From: Moraxellaceae bacterium
GTDB taxonomy: Bacteria > Pseudomonadota > Gammaproteobacteria > Pseudomonadales > Moraxellaceae
NCBI GenBank assembly: GCA_020697295.1
Contig: JAJFBF010000007.1
Span: 1 to 62,994 of the forward strand
Direction of reading: 5' to 3'
DNA length: 62,994 bases
Part shown: positions 9,553-18,365 of the stretch, piece by piece
Numbering within the stretch: the first letter of the stretch is position 1
Layout: every line of letters begins with the position of its first letter
The notes under the pieces: generated by a model
What the model was told of the DNA's origin: nothing
The model's input: the letters and a program-made list of their open reading frames with translations, nothing else
Database searches by the model: none
Made by a program: the position numbers and the translations under genes

Positions 9553-9566
9553 TTGACCTGCATCAA
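9553..9566 (-). promoter_or_regulatory. Anr/FNR box and class II promoter of the usp gene
   Basis: TTGACCTGCATCAA matches the FNR/Anr consensus TTGAT-N4-ATCAA at nine of ten positions. On the minus strand its centre is about 41.5 bases from an expected start near 9518, and TAAGCT (9525-9530) falls where the -10 box should be. The leader would be about 28 bases. Confidence 0.7.
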
Positions 9567-9648
9567 CGGCGGCAGGGTCGCCGCCAGGGCTGGCGGCAAG
9601 CCGTTACCGGTCAGCGCCGCCCGACGAGCCTGCAGCTCATCCGGTTTC

Positions 9649-9662
9649 TTGATATGGGTCAA
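9649..9662 (+). promoter_or_regulatory. Anr/FNR box upstream of anr (autoregulation)
   Basis: TTGATATGGGTCAA matches TTGAT-N4-ATCAA at nine of ten positions and lies 63 bases before the anr start codon. A TAAGAT element at 9682-9687 is close to, though about three bases nearer than, the ideal -10 position for a box centred at -41.5. Autoregulation by Anr is inferred. Confidence 0.6.
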
Positions 9663-9725
9663 AGTGCCTGTAACACTCTGCTAAGATGATTCAACAATCC
9701 ATCAGCCCCTGCCCAGACGCCGATC

Positions 9726-10496
9726 ATGGAAATCCCCAGCCGCCACAACCTCATCAAGTCGCTACGCCAGACACACTGCTCTGACTGCGCGCTGAACCCG
9801 GTCTGCCTGCCGCCCGCCATCGACGAAGGCGAGATCCAGCAGCTGGACGACATCATCAACCGCAACCGGCCGCTGGCCCGCGGCGGCGTCCTGTTCCACG
9901 AGGGCCTGGCCTTCGAGGCGGTGTTCGCGGTGCGCTCCGGCGCCATCAAGACCTGCAGCAGCACGCCTTCGGGCGAGGAGCAGGTGACCGGTTTCTACCT
10001 GCCGGGCGAGATCGTCGGCCTGGACAGCATCGGCAATCCCAGCGGCAACTACGGCTCCACCGCCATCGCCCTGGAAACCACCGCCGTCTGCGCCCTGCCT
10101 TTCGATGCGCTGCAAGAACTCGCGGCCCAGCTACCCAACCTGCAGCACCACCTGTTCCGCCTGATGAGCTCGGAAATCCGCGCCGACCAGCAGGTGATGC
10201 AGCTCGTGGGCCGCCGCACCGCCGACGAGCGCATCGCCACTTTCCTGCTGACGCTGTCGGCGCGCTACAAGCGCCGCCACCTCTCCGAAAACCATATCCA
10301 CCTGCCGATGTCGCGTTCCGACATCGCCAACCACCTGGGTCTGGCCCTGGAAACGGTAAGCCGCATCTTCACCCGCTTCCAGCAGATGGAAGTATTAAAA
10401 GTGAACGGCCGCGACGTGGAAATCAGCAACCGCCAGCGCCTGAAGGAAATCGCCAACGGCGACAACGAGGTGGCGAGCTGCCCCACCCACGTCTGA
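9726..10496 (+). CDS. anr: FNR-type oxygen-sensing transcriptional regulator (Anr)
   Basis: 256-residue Crp/Fnr regulator that binds an oxygen-labile [4Fe-4S] cluster and activates low-oxygen genes. The N-terminal cysteines Cys18, Cys21 and Cys27 and the internal Cys122 match the four cluster ligands of FNR/ANR. The cyclic-nucleotide-binding-like domain spans about residues 45-150, a dimerisation helix follows, and the helix-turn-helix (MSRSDIANHLGLALETVSRIF, about 198-218) contains the E..SR recognition residues that read TTGAT half-sites. It sits between two usp genes and ackA, in an island carrying several matching boxes, and ends in an intrinsic terminator. Confidence 0.95.
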   Translation: MEIPSRHNLIKSLRQTHCSDCALNPVCLPPAIDEGEIQQLDDIINRNRPLARGGVLFHEGLAFEAVFAVRSGAIKTCSSTPSGEEQVTGFYLPGEIVGLDSIGNPSGNYGSTAIALETTAVCALPFDALQELAAQLPNLQHHLFRLMSSEIRADQQVMQLVGRRTADERIATFLLTLSARYKRRHLSENHIHLPMSRSDIANHLGLALETVSRIFTRFQQMEVLKVNGRDVEISNRQRLKEIANGDNEVASCPTHV

Positions 10497-10501
10497 GAGC
10501 C

Positions 10502-10566
10502 CGTTGAAGCAGGGTAGGCTGTTTGTGGTCAGTCGGGATTTATCCCGACCTGCTGGAAAACCGGTG
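10502..10566 (-). repeat. Intergenic nested-hairpin repeat, copy A
   Basis: Reverse-oriented member of a five-copy family. The core GTCGGGATTTATCCCGAC is at 10532-10549; flanking CAGCAGG and CCTGCTT arms form an outer stem. It lies between the anr stop codon and the shared terminator. Confidence 0.75.
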
Positions 10567-10631
10567 CCTGCGGTCGGGGTGATGGCTTCCGATATCCCGC
10601 CACTCTCCCCCGCTCCGCCAGTCCCGCCATG

Positions 10632-10666
10632 AAAAAGGCCGCGTTCAATGCGGCCTTTTTTATTTT
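10632..10666. terminator. Bidirectional terminator between anr and ackA
   Basis: AAAAAGGCCGC - loop TTCAAT - GCGGCCTTTTTTATTTT, usable by the convergent anr and ackA transcripts. Confidence 0.9.
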
Positions 10667-10705
10667 GCACAGGATACTTTCCGGACCCGGCCGGCAAGCC
10701 ACATC

Positions 10706-11971
10706 TCAGCTGCCGGAAGCCTGCGGAAACGGTCCTGCCAGAGGCGCCTGCACCTGAAGGCCGGCACACTGGCGACTGATTTCAGCTTCCTCGTCACAGG
10801 GCAGCACCAGGACGCGGCAACGCGACTCCGGCCGGTTGAGCGCGCCCTTCCCCGCCCGGTTCGCCTCGAGGTCAATCTCGACGCCCATCCATGCCAGGCG
10901 CTCACAAATCTTCTCGCGGATCCGCGGCTGGTGCTCGCCGACGCCGCCGGTGAAAACGAGGGTGTCCAACCCTTCCATGGCGCAGGCGAGGGAAGCCGCC
11001 ATGCGCGCAGCGCGATAGCAGAAATAGTCGACAGCAAAGCGGGCCGCCTCGCTCCGGCTTTCCAGTAGCTCGCGCATGTCGGCGCTGAGGCCGGACAGGC
11101 CAAGCAGGCCGGACTGGTGATAGAGCAGGTCGGTGAGGCGCGACTTGTTCCAGCCCAGGTCGAGCAGGTAAAGCAGGATGCCCGGATCGAGCTGGCCGCT
11201 GCGCGTCCCCATCGGCAGTCCGTCGAGGGTACTGAAGCCCATGCTGGTGGCCACGCTCCTGCCCTGCAGCACCGCCGTCATGCTCGCGCCCTGCCCCAGG
11301 TGCGCAATCAACACCCTGCCTGCAGCCAGCTCTGGCTGCTGCACCTGCAGCTCGCGCAAGACATGCTGGCAGGAAATGCCATGAAAGCCGTGCGCCATCA
11401 CGCCCTGGGCCCGCAACTCCGCCGGCAGCGCATAGGTGGTGGCAAGCGCCGGCAGGTGACTGTGGAAGGCCGTGTCAAAGACGGCGATCTGGGGCAGCTC
11501 GGGCCAGAGGGCGCGCAAATGCCAGATGATTTCCAGCGCAGGGGGCTGGTGCAGGGGACAGAGCGTTTCCAGGTCTTCGAGTTCGTGCAGCAGCTCGTCC
11601 GTGATCCACTCCGGGCCGGTAAAGCGGCCCCCGTGCACCACACGGTGCGCCAGCACGTTCACCACCTGCCCGCGCGTCGCCGCATGGCTCACCACCAGGG
11701 CGACAATGTCGGCGACATCCTGGTGCGGCTCAAAGGCCCGCAGCAGGGGCGGCACGTTCCCGCTGCCCCAGGACTTGCCCGACGCGATCTCGACGGTCAG
11801 CCGGAACACCGGGATCACCGGCGCATGCTTCTCAAACGCCGCGACCTTGAGCGTGGTCGAGCCCATGTTGAAGGTGAGCAACAGCTCGGCGGGTCTTGCG
11901 ATGCAGGCGTCCATACGGTCAGCAAATGTCTTGGCGGCGGCCTTACCGGGAGTTGTTTGAATGCCGATCAT
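10706..11971 (-). CDS. ackA: Acetate kinase (divergent)
   Basis: About 421 residues; acetyl phosphate + ADP to acetate + ATP, the substrate-level energy step of fermentation. Family motifs are visible: LLLTFNMGSTTLK (substrate/nucleotide Asn), HRVVHGG (Arg of the active site), FDTAFH (catalytic Asp), HGFHGISCQHV, GTRSGQLDPG (active-site Arg) and CDEEAEI (Mg-binding Glu). The motifs are somewhat drifted from enterobacterial AckA (NMGSTT instead of NCGSSS). The start is uncertain: ATG 11971 and in-frame TTG 11977 lie behind AAGGAGG, while ATG 11914 would fit an Anr-controlled transcript better. No pta gene is adjacent; instead it is flanked by anr and usp genes, suggesting an energy-survival role in anoxia. 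Confidence 0.9.
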   Translation of the reverse strand: MIGIQTTPGKAAAKTFADRMDACIARPAELLLTFNMGSTTLKVAAFEKHAPVIPVFRLTVEIASGKSWGSGNVPPLLRAFEPHQDVADIVALVVSHAATRGQVVNVLAHRVVHGGRFTGPEWITDELLHELEDLETLCPLHQPPALEIIWHLRALWPELPQIAVFDTAFHSHLPALATTYALPAELRAQGVMAHGFHGISCQHVLRELQVQQPELAAGRVLIAHLGQGASMTAVLQGRSVATSMGFSTLDGLPMGTRSGQLDPGILLYLLDLGWNKSRLTDLLYHQSGLLGLSGLSADMRELLESRSEAARFAVDYFCYRAARMAASLACAMEGLDTLVFTGGVGEHQPRIREKICERLAWMGVEIDLEANRAGKGALNRPESRCRVLVLPCDEEAEISRQCAGLQVQAPLAGPFPQASGS

Positions 11972-11994
11972 CGCCAAAGCCTGTCCAGCCCTCC

Positions 11995-12008
11995 TTGACA
12001 TGCGTCAG
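11995..12008. promoter_or_regulatory. Weak Anr/FNR-like box between ackA and usp
   Basis: TTGACATGCGTCAG matches seven of ten defined positions of TTGAT-N4-ATCAA. It overlaps the possible ackA ribosome-binding region. It is listed because of its place in the Anr island; on its own the match is weak. Confidence 0.35.
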
Positions 12009-12066
12009 AGTTTGAACGAATTGACATTCGCGCCACAGTCCTGCGTTCTGCAGCAACCCATCGACC

Positions 12067-12080
12067 TTGACCTGGCGCAA
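12067..12080 (+). promoter_or_regulatory. Anr/FNR-like box upstream of usp (12165)
   Basis: TTGACCTGGCGCAA matches eight of ten defined positions of the FNR/Anr consensus and lies 84 bases before the usp start codon. No convincing -10 element is seen at the expected distance. Confidence 0.45.
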
Positions 12081-12164
12081 GACAATCCGGCCCTGCTGTG
12101 AAACCATTTCCGGAAGCGGCCCTCCGGCCGCCCGGAGCCAGGTTCAGCACCCCAGGGAGTTGTC

Positions 12165-12626
12165 ATGTACCAGAACATTCTTGTCGCCGTGGATGGCAGC
12201 CCCGCCTCCCGCCATGCCCTGCTCGAGGCCGCGCGCCTGGCGCCGCCGGGCGCCAGCATTCGCGTCGTGTCAGTGGTCGAGAACCCGATGTGGAGCATTC
12301 CGCTGGAGCAGGGCGTGGTTTTTGACGTGGAGCTGATGCACAACGCCCTGCTCAAGTCCGCCCGGGACATCATCGCCGGTGGCCTCGACCTGCTGCAGGC
12401 CCAGGGCGTGGAGGCCAGCACCGAGGTGCTGGATCTCTTCGAGCACGATAACAGCCTGCCCGGCGCCATCCTCGATGCGGCGGCCGCCTGGCCGGCGGAC
12501 GTGATCGTGCTGGGGACCCATGGCCGCCGCGGCATCAAGCGCATGCTCATGGGCAGCGTGGCCGAGGCCGTGCTGCGCGAGGCACGCCTGCCGGTGCTGC
12601 TGGTGCACGCGCCCGACGCCGGCTGA
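12165..12626 (+). CDS. Universal stress protein (UspA family)
   Basis: 153-residue single USP domain. It begins MYQNILVAVDGSPASRHAL, contains the hydrophobic core strands, and ends with the ATP-binding signature GTHGRRGIKRMLMGS (about residues 124-138) and LPVLLVHAP. It is a second USP within 3 kb, sharing GTHGR-GxKRxLxGS with the one at 8960-9490 but otherwise divergent, so not a recent tandem copy. A GGGAG ribosome binding site precedes ATG 12165. Regulation by Anr is plausible from the upstream box and the neighbourhood. Confidence 0.93.
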   Translation: MYQNILVAVDGSPASRHALLEAARLAPPGASIRVVSVVENPMWSIPLEQGVVFDVELMHNALLKSARDIIAGGLDLLQAQGVEASTEVLDLFEHDNSLPGAILDAAAAWPADVIVLGTHGRRGIKRMLMGSVAEAVLREARLPVLLVHAPDAG

Positions 12627-12637
12627 GAGAGCCCAGA

Positions 12638-12705
12638 GCCTGTTTCGGCAGGTCGGGATTTGTCCCGAGACTGACAAGACGCATACTGCCCTGCTGAAAT
12701 AGCCC
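12638..12705 (+). repeat. Intergenic nested-hairpin repeat, copy B
   Basis: Outer arms GCCTGTTTCGGCAGG and CCCTGCTGAAATAGCC pair with few mismatches around an inner hairpin GTCGGGATTTGTCCCGA (12652-12668). It sits directly after the usp stop codon. Confidence 0.8.
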
Positions 12706-12770
12706 CTGAGCTGGCTGAGCAGCAGGGCGGCCGCCCGGCTCCCGGCGCGGCCATGTGACGGCGTCTCCGG

Positions 12771-12784
12771 CTGACCTGCATCAA
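12771..12784 (+). promoter_or_regulatory. Anr/FNR-like box and promoter of the beta-CASP RNase gene
   Basis: CTGACCTGCATCAA has a perfect ATCAA half and a three-of-five left half. TAGAGT (12806-12811) lies at the -10 position expected for a class II promoter starting near 12819, leaving a leader of about 31 bases before ATG 12850. Confidence 0.55.
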
Positions 12785-12849
12785 ACCGGACCGGCGCGCG
12801 GCAACTAGAGTAAGCTCATCGCTTTCATAGCTGCCTGGAGAAATCCCTG

Positions 12850-14208
12850 ATGGAACTGCAGTTTCTCGGCGCCGCCGGCACCGTGACCGGCTCCCGTTAC
12901 CTGCTGCGCCGCGGCACCCACCGCGTGCTCATCGACTGCGGCATGTTCCAGGGGGTCAAGCGCCTGCGCGAGCGCAACCGCGAGGCCTTTCCGGTCGATC
13001 CGCGCTCCCTGCACGCCGTCATCCTGACCCACGCCCACCTGGACCATTCCGGCTGGCTGCCCGCGCTCGTGCGCGCCGGCTTCAAGGGCCACGTGTACTG
13101 CACGCCCGGCACCCAGGCGCTGGCGGGCATCCTGCTGCGTGATGCCGCCCGCCTGCAGGAGGAAGACGCCAATTACGCCAACCGCAAGGGCTTCAGCAAG
13201 CATCATCCGGCCGAGCCGCTGTACACGCTGGAAGATGCCGAGGCCGCCCTGGACCTGCTGCGGCCCATCGACTGGCACCAGCACGTCAATATCGATGGCA
13301 TGAAGATCACCTTTCACCACGCCGGCCACATCATCGGCGCCTCCTCGGTGCATATCGCCACCGACGGCGGCTGCCTGGTGTTCTCGGGCGACGTCGGCCG
13401 CCGCTACGATCCGGTGCTAAACCCGCCCGAGCCCCTCCCCGCCTGCGACTGGCTGGTGACCGAGTCCACCTACGGCGACCGCCTGCACCCCGATGTCGAC
13501 GCCATGGCGGAACTGGCGGAGTCGGTGACGCGCTGCGCCCAGCGCGGCGGCGTGGTGGTGATGCCGGCCTTCGCGGTCGGGCGCGCGCAGATGCTGCTGT
13601 ACCTGCTCAACACGCTGAAGCGGCAGGGCCGCATTCCCGACATGCCCATCATCCTGGACAGCCCCATGGCCAGCAAGGCGACGCAGGTGCTGCTGCAGTT
13701 CCCCGAGGAGCACCACCTCAGCCCCGAGGAATGCCATGCGCTCGAAAAGGACGTGATCTATATCGATTCGGTGGAGGAGTCGATCGCGCTCAACAGCCGC
13801 AGGGGGCCGCATGTGATCGTGTCGGCGAGCGGCATGGCCACCGGCGGACGCGTGCTGCACCATCTCAAGCGGCTGCTGCCGGAACCGCGCAACCAGGTGA
13901 TCTTCGTCGGCTTCCAGGCCGCCGGCACCCGGGGCGACGCGCTCATCCACGGCTCGCAGTCGGTGAAGATCCACGGCGAGTACATCCCGGTGCACGCGCC
14001 GGTGCTGAATATCGATGCCCTCTCCGCGCATGCCGACCAGGCCGAGCTCATGGACTGGCTGGGCACCATGCCGCAGAAGCCGCGCCAGGTCTTCGTCACG
14101 CACGGCGAGCCCGCCGCCTCCGATACGCTGCGCCTGCAGATACAGGATCGCCTGGGCTGGCCGGTGATCGTCCCGGAGCCCCTGGAGAAGTTCCAGCTGC
14201 AGCGCTGA
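12850..14208 (+). CDS. Metallo-beta-lactamase/beta-CASP RNA exonuclease
   Basis: 452-residue RNA-processing MBL protein of the CPSF73/YSH1-like branch. Zinc motifs are complete: LTHAHLDHSG (about residues 57-66), HHAGHIIGAS (about 157-166) and SGDVGRR (about 180-186). The beta-CASP part shows motif A (VTESTYGDR), a KIHGEYIPV segment, motif B (SAHADQAEL) and motif C (VTHGEP). Such enzymes act as endo- or 5'-exoribonucleases. Its association with usp and acetate kinase genes under Anr control recurs in other Proteobacteria, suggesting RNA turnover during low-oxygen survival. It is monocistronic; a repeat element follows the stop codon. Confidence 0.93.
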   Translation: MELQFLGAAGTVTGSRYLLRRGTHRVLIDCGMFQGVKRLRERNREAFPVDPRSLHAVILTHAHLDHSGWLPALVRAGFKGHVYCTPGTQALAGILLRDAARLQEEDANYANRKGFSKHHPAEPLYTLEDAEAALDLLRPIDWHQHVNIDGMKITFHHAGHIIGASSVHIATDGGCLVFSGDVGRRYDPVLNPPEPLPACDWLVTESTYGDRLHPDVDAMAELAESVTRCAQRGGVVVMPAFAVGRAQMLLYLLNTLKRQGRIPDMPIILDSPMASKATQVLLQFPEEHHLSPEECHALEKDVIYIDSVEESIALNSRRGPHVIVSASGMATGGRVLHHLKRLLPEPRNQVIFVGFQAAGTRGDALIHGSQSVKIHGEYIPVHAPVLNIDALSAHADQAELMDWLGTMPQKPRQVFVTHGEPAASDTLRLQIQDRLGWPVIVPEPLEKFQLQR

Positions 14209-14278
14209 ACCGGGAAGCCCGTCACCCTCGCAGGTGCGGCCGTTCCTTGCGATCGGTCGCCCGGGCCTGCTGCCTGGA

Positions 14279-14345
14279 ACCCGTTTCGGCAGGTGGGGAA
14301 TTATCCCGACTGAAAAAAACGCAAACTGCCCCACTGAAACAGGCA
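14279..14345 (+). repeat. Intergenic nested-hairpin repeat, copy C
   Basis: Family member with outer arms around CGTTTCGGCAGG and CCACTGAAACAGG and a slightly mutated core GTGGGGAATTATCCCGAC (14293-14310). It lies between the convergent RNase and L,D-transpeptidase genes and may double as a terminator. Confidence 0.75.
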
Positions 14346-14414
14346 CCTACTGAATTCCAATGCCCCGGGACACTGCCAGTCCATGCGGTGAACCGGGCAC
14401 TGGTTTTCCGGAGA

Positions 14415-16043
14415 TCAGGGTCGGGCGTCGAGGGCGGCGAGCAGCGGCTCGTCGCGGTGATAGATGTCGGGGCGAAAGGCAATATAGCCGTCGGGGTCGA
14501 TCTGCGCCGTCCAGTAGCCAAGCAGGATGGGCACGCCGCGCGACAATTCGACCTTGCGCGTTTCACGCGTGCCGATCGCGGCCTGCAGCGCATCCCGGCT
14601 CCAGTTCACCGGATCATCGAGCAGCATCACAGCCAGCTCATGCACATTCTCGACACGGATACAGCCGGAACTGGTGGCGCGCTTGCTGGCCGCGAACAAT
14701 TCCTTGTGCGGCGTGTCATGCAGGTAGACCGAAAAGGGATTATCGAAACGAATCACGATTTCACCGAGCGCACCGTCCGGTCCCGGCTCCTGGCGCAGCC
14801 GGATATTGCCGGGGCGCCACCAGTTCACCGCGCGCGGCGACAGCTTCTGCCCGGCGGCATTGTAGGCATGCAGGCGATGGCGGGCGAGATAGCCCCGGTT
14901 GCGGCGAACGGCCGGCAGCACATCTTCATTCAGGATGGTCGGCGGCACCACCCACGCCGGACTCAGGGTGAGATAGGTGATGGTGGACTGGAACACCGGC
15001 GAGGGGCGGTACTCGCGCCCCACCTGCACGCGCGAATTCCATTTCACCTCGCCATCACGCAGATAGAGGATGCGGTAGCCCGCCAGGTCGACGATGACTG
15101 TCTCGCCCTGCAATTCATTCTTGAACCAGCGCACCCGCTCGAGATTGGCGCGCAGCTGGCCAATGCGCGCGTCCACCGGAATGTTGAGCGCGGCGCGCGT
15201 GGCGGGACCGACGCTGCCGTCGGCATCGAGATTGGCCTCGCGCTGGAAGCGCTGCACGGCCTGCAAGAGAACCTCGTCGTAGGATTCCGAGGGCGTTTCA
15301 CCGGCCTGGGCCGCGAGCAGGAGCCCGGCCAGCTCGAGACGCCGGCGCAGCAGCGGCACGCGCGTATCGGTCATGCCGGGCTTGAGGGTGGGGCCCGCCG
15401 GCAGCTCGGGCCAGCCGCCCGCCGCGGCAATGCGGCGCAGCTGGGCCAGCGCGATGCGCAGGCGATCGTAGTAAACCCAGGCCGGACGGGCCCGATCGAA
15501 AATATCCTCGACGCGGTTCTCCGCCACCGCCGTCTCCACCAGGCGCAAGGCCTCTGCCGGCTCCAGGCTGCGCGACGGAAAATTCCAGTGCGCATCCAGT
15601 TGTGCCGGATCGACCTTGCCGCGGTACAGGTGGAGCAGCGCCAACAGAAAGGCGCGCGTGGCCACAATCTCGCGCTCGACAATGCGCTCGGGCGTGGCGG
15701 CCGGGGACAGCTGGCGCAACTGCCCCAGGGCATAGTCAGCGGGGGTCAGGCCATCGCCCTCCATGCCCTCAAGGGCGCGCTGCAGGGCCTGGTAGCGCTG
15801 CGCATCCCAGGCCGGGGCCCACTCCCGGCCAGCATAAAACGTCGCGACGGCGCGCTGCAGGGAAGCGCTGCTGAGGGCTATCGGCCCGGGCCTGTCCAGC
15901 TCGGGCGCGAGCCGCGCCTGCAGACCGCTTGATACGGTAGTGGCGGTCGCGAGCGCCGACAGACAGAGCAGGAGCAAGGCGATCAGTACACGATGGCAAA
16001 GCGGCGCAATAAAAGTCACAGGTTCAGTGGTTACCTTCATCAT
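14415..16043 (-). CDS. L,D-transpeptidase of the YcbB/LdtD type
   Basis: 542-residue periplasmic enzyme that makes 3-3 cross-links in peptidoglycan. A signal sequence is at residues 12-36 (hydrophobic LIALLLLCLSALATA). A large scaffold domain follows, then a peptidoglycan-binding segment (about 255-305, VQRFQREANLDADGSVGPATRAALN) and a YkuD catalytic domain (about 340-490), whose active-site Cys is in SSGCIRVENV with an HDTPHKELF upstream His. Length and domain order match E. coli LdtD. The start is ATG 16043 or the adjacent ATG 16040. Confidence 0.93.
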   Translation of the reverse strand: MMKVTTEPVTFIAPLCHRVLIALLLLCLSALATATTVSSGLQARLAPELDRPGPIALSSASLQRAVATFYAGREWAPAWDAQRYQALQRALEGMEGDGLTPADYALGQLRQLSPAATPERIVEREIVATRAFLLALLHLYRGKVDPAQLDAHWNFPSRSLEPAEALRLVETAVAENRVEDIFDRARPAWVYYDRLRIALAQLRRIAAAGGWPELPAGPTLKPGMTDTRVPLLRRRLELAGLLLAAQAGETPSESYDEVLLQAVQRFQREANLDADGSVGPATRAALNIPVDARIGQLRANLERVRWFKNELQGETVIVDLAGYRILYLRDGEVKWNSRVQVGREYRPSPVFQSTITYLTLSPAWVVPPTILNEDVLPAVRRNRGYLARHRLHAYNAAGQKLSPRAVNWWRPGNIRLRQEPGPDGALGEIVIRFDNPFSVYLHDTPHKELFAASKRATSSGCIRVENVHELAVMLLDDPVNWSRDALQAAIGTRETRKVELSRGVPILLGYWTAQIDPDGYIAFRPDIYHRDEPLLAALDARP

Positions 16044-16398
16044 TCAACAAGTGGCCCTTGAAAAGGCCGGGCTCCGGCATCAGATAGTGTGGAGAGCGTC
16101 ACCGGGCGAGGGCCGGGGCTTGCCGGCCTTGTGGCAAGCCGGACCGGCGAACGGGCCGTGGCAGTGACGCCTGTCACAATCACAGGGCTGACAGCCCCCT
16201 GAGCCAGTGCTACCGTCGCGCCATCGCTCCAGCCCCCCGGCACCGCACGGGATGGCGCGGCGCCAAAAGACCCGCCGGCTGGCCAGCTCCGGTCGAAAAA
16301 GCACAACGGTTATTGCGCACCGCCTGCGGCCAGGAAGGCTGACACCAGTGGCCTGTATTCTACCCGCCCATCCGGCATCACAGCGGAGATTCTCGACG

Positions 16399-17118
16399 AT
16401 GTTGCGTTCCCTTTTCTTGCTGGCCGGCCTTGTCGCCTCGCCCCTCGCAGCCGCCGTGGCGCCTGCGCCGGTGGCCGCGGCGGTCAGCCTGGAGACGGCG
16501 CCAGTTGTCGCCCCCATTCGCCTGGCGCAATTGCAGGCCGCCGCCCCTGACGCCAACCCTGTCGTCCTTGGCCATGCCCTGCAGGCCCTGCAATGCGCCA
16601 CCGGCAACGGCATGGGTGATTCGCAGCGACTCGCCGTGATCGACTACTCCCTGCCCTCCTCCACGCCGCGCCTGTGGATCTTCGACCTGGCCAGCAATCG
16701 CCTGCTCTTCCGTGAACTGGTCGCTCACGGCCGTAACACCGGCGACAACCTCGCCACGCATTTTTCCAACGAGCTCGACAGCCGCACCTCCAGCATCGGC
16801 CTTTTCCGCACCCGCGACACCTACCAGGGCAGCAACGGCTACTCGCTGCGCATGGAAGGCCTTGAGCCCGGCTTCAACGATCGCGCCGAAGCGCGGGCCA
16901 TCGTCATGCATGGCGCCCCCTACGTGAACGACGAGCAGATCCGGAAATTCGGCCGTATTGGCCGGAGCTGGGGCTGCCCGGCGGTGCGCCTGGGTGTTGC
17001 AAAGCAGATCATCGATGTGATGAAAGGCGGCCAGTTCGTGTTTTCCTTTTATCCCGACAACAAGTGGCTGTCCTCCTCGCGCTACCTCAACTGCGCGCAG
17101 CGCACTGCCAGCCGATAA
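16399..17118 (+). CDS. Murein L,D-transpeptidase catalytic domain protein (YkuD_2)
   Basis: 239-residue exported protein. It has a signal peptide (MLRSLFLLAGLVASPLAAAV) and then a YkuD_2-type domain; the catalytic motif IVMHGAPYV (about residues 170-178) and GRSWGCPAV (about 192-200) hold the His and Cys. A role in peptidoglycan remodelling is inferred from the family. The ATG at 16399 is preferred over an upstream in-frame start because it begins the signal peptide and follows GGAG. It is divergent from the LdtD-like gene, so the 355-base gap carries both promoters. Confidence 0.88.
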   Translation: MLRSLFLLAGLVASPLAAAVAPAPVAAAVSLETAPVVAPIRLAQLQAAAPDANPVVLGHALQALQCATGNGMGDSQRLAVIDYSLPSSTPRLWIFDLASNRLLFRELVAHGRNTGDNLATHFSNELDSRTSSIGLFRTRDTYQGSNGYSLRMEGLEPGFNDRAEARAIVMHGAPYVNDEQIRKFGRIGRSWGCPAVRLGVAKQIIDVMKGGQFVFSFYPDNKWLSSSRYLNCAQRTASR

Positions 17119-17244
17119 ACCGGCCGCCCTCGGCAAAGAGCCTGTCCGTAAAGTACTCACATCGTTATGCCCTGGCGCCAACCGCCGCCGCCCCCTGACT
17201 CCGGGTACAGCCATAAATCCATCGGCTTTCCCGTTTCGTCCATG

Positions 17245-17273
17245 AAAAAGGCAGCCCCCGGGCTGCCTTTTTT
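17245..17273. terminator. Bidirectional intrinsic terminator
   Basis: AAAAGGCAGCCCCCGGGCTGCCTTTTTT between the L,D-transpeptidase gene and the distal end of the tad operon; usable from both sides. Confidence 0.92.
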
Positions 17274-17299
17274 GCATCCACCGCCTCAAACGTAGCGCC

Positions 17300-18349
17300 T
17301 CACTGCACCAGCTTGGGCGGAAGCGTGGTGCCCAGGAAGGGGCCGCCACCGCTGCCATCGATATGGCAGCCCAGCGTCATCTGCACCTCGACATATTTCT
17401 CGCTGCCGCCCACGGCGTTCAGGATACGCACGCAAGCAAAGGCGGTCACCGGCGTGCGCGAATGCGTATCCACGTCATTGGTCTCGATCACCGGCACCGT
17501 CACGAATTCACAAGTCCTGTCACCGGCGGCGCTGCAGTCATTGGTCGTGCCATAGACCGTGTTCTTCACGCCCGGCTGGAGCCAGGTCGGGTCGTTGAGC
17601 GAGATCGCCTCCGGATTGCCATTGCTGATGAGGTCGCGAATGGTGGGCACATCGTTCTTGTCATCGAGGAAGGTGGTCCACTGCCCCGACTCGCAGCCGG
17701 CATAGTGATAGGTCGAGCCAATGCGGAAAACATAAGGACTGCCCGTCACCGGATCATTCCTGGGATTCCCGGCGGTGTAATCCCAGAAGTTCTGGAACAG
17801 GCAATTGGTGATGGCGACCGGAAACAGTCCGCCCGGATAGCTGGTGCCGGGCGGCACGACGACGGCCGTAGCGGTGGCGGCCACCGGCAGCGTGGCGGCG
17901 CCCACGAAATCCCCGAAAAACAGGGAGACCGGACCGCCATTGTTACCCATGGCGCGCCTGACCGTGACGCGGAGCGCCGGATAATCATTTTCACCCGGCG
18001 TCATCGGCAGCGGCTGGAAACCGGCTTCCGTGCTCCAGTAGCCGGACTGCACGACACCGTTGGCCAGGGTCGCCTGCATGGTCGGGTTCAGCGGAATCGC
18101 AGCGGCGGCCCTGGTCTCGGCAGTCGTGAAATCAGGAGTGGCGCTGGTGCCATCAAAAAAGTGGCCGGCCCCCGCCAGCACGGCGGCGTCGGCGTCATTC
18201 TGCAGCTCGTTGCGCACCACAAAAAGATGATAGGAGTCCACCGCCAACGCGGCGAAGCCCAGGATAAGGACCAGAAAGAAGGCCACCATGAGGGCGACCG
18301 CACCGTTCTGGGATCTCCGGCCGGGCCGACGTACTGCCGTCATGTTCAT
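17300..18349 (-). CDS. TadG-like pilus assembly protein
   Basis: 349-residue TadG-family protein, last gene of the tad operon. A pseudopilin-like N terminus (RRSQNGAVALMVAFFLVLILGFAALAVDSYHLF, membrane helix about residues 18-40) is followed by a large extracytoplasmic Cys-containing domain rich in Asp/Asn and Thr. The helix NELQNDADAAVLAGAG after the membrane segment is the TadG/DUF2134 hallmark. The start is uncertain among ATG 18349, ATG 18343 and an upstream TTG. It probably acts as a minor pilin or inner-membrane anchor in Flp pilus biogenesis. Confidence 0.82.
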   Translation of the reverse strand: MNMTAVRRPGRRSQNGAVALMVAFFLVLILGFAALAVDSYHLFVVRNELQNDADAAVLAGAGHFFDGTSATPDFTTAETRAAAAIPLNPTMQATLANGVVQSGYWSTEAGFQPLPMTPGENDYPALRVTVRRAMGNNGGPVSLFFGDFVGAATLPVAATATAVVVPPGTSYPGGLFPVAITNCLFQNFWDYTAGNPRNDPVTGSPYVFRIGSTYHYAGCESGQWTTFLDDKNDVPTIRDLISNGNPEAISLNDPTWLQPGVKNTVYGTTNDCSAAGDRTCEFVTVPVIETNDVDTHSRTPVTAFACVRILNAVGGSEKYVEVQMTLGCHIDGSGGGPFLGTTLPPKLVQ

Positions 18350-18365
18350 GCGCAAGTACTCCCGC

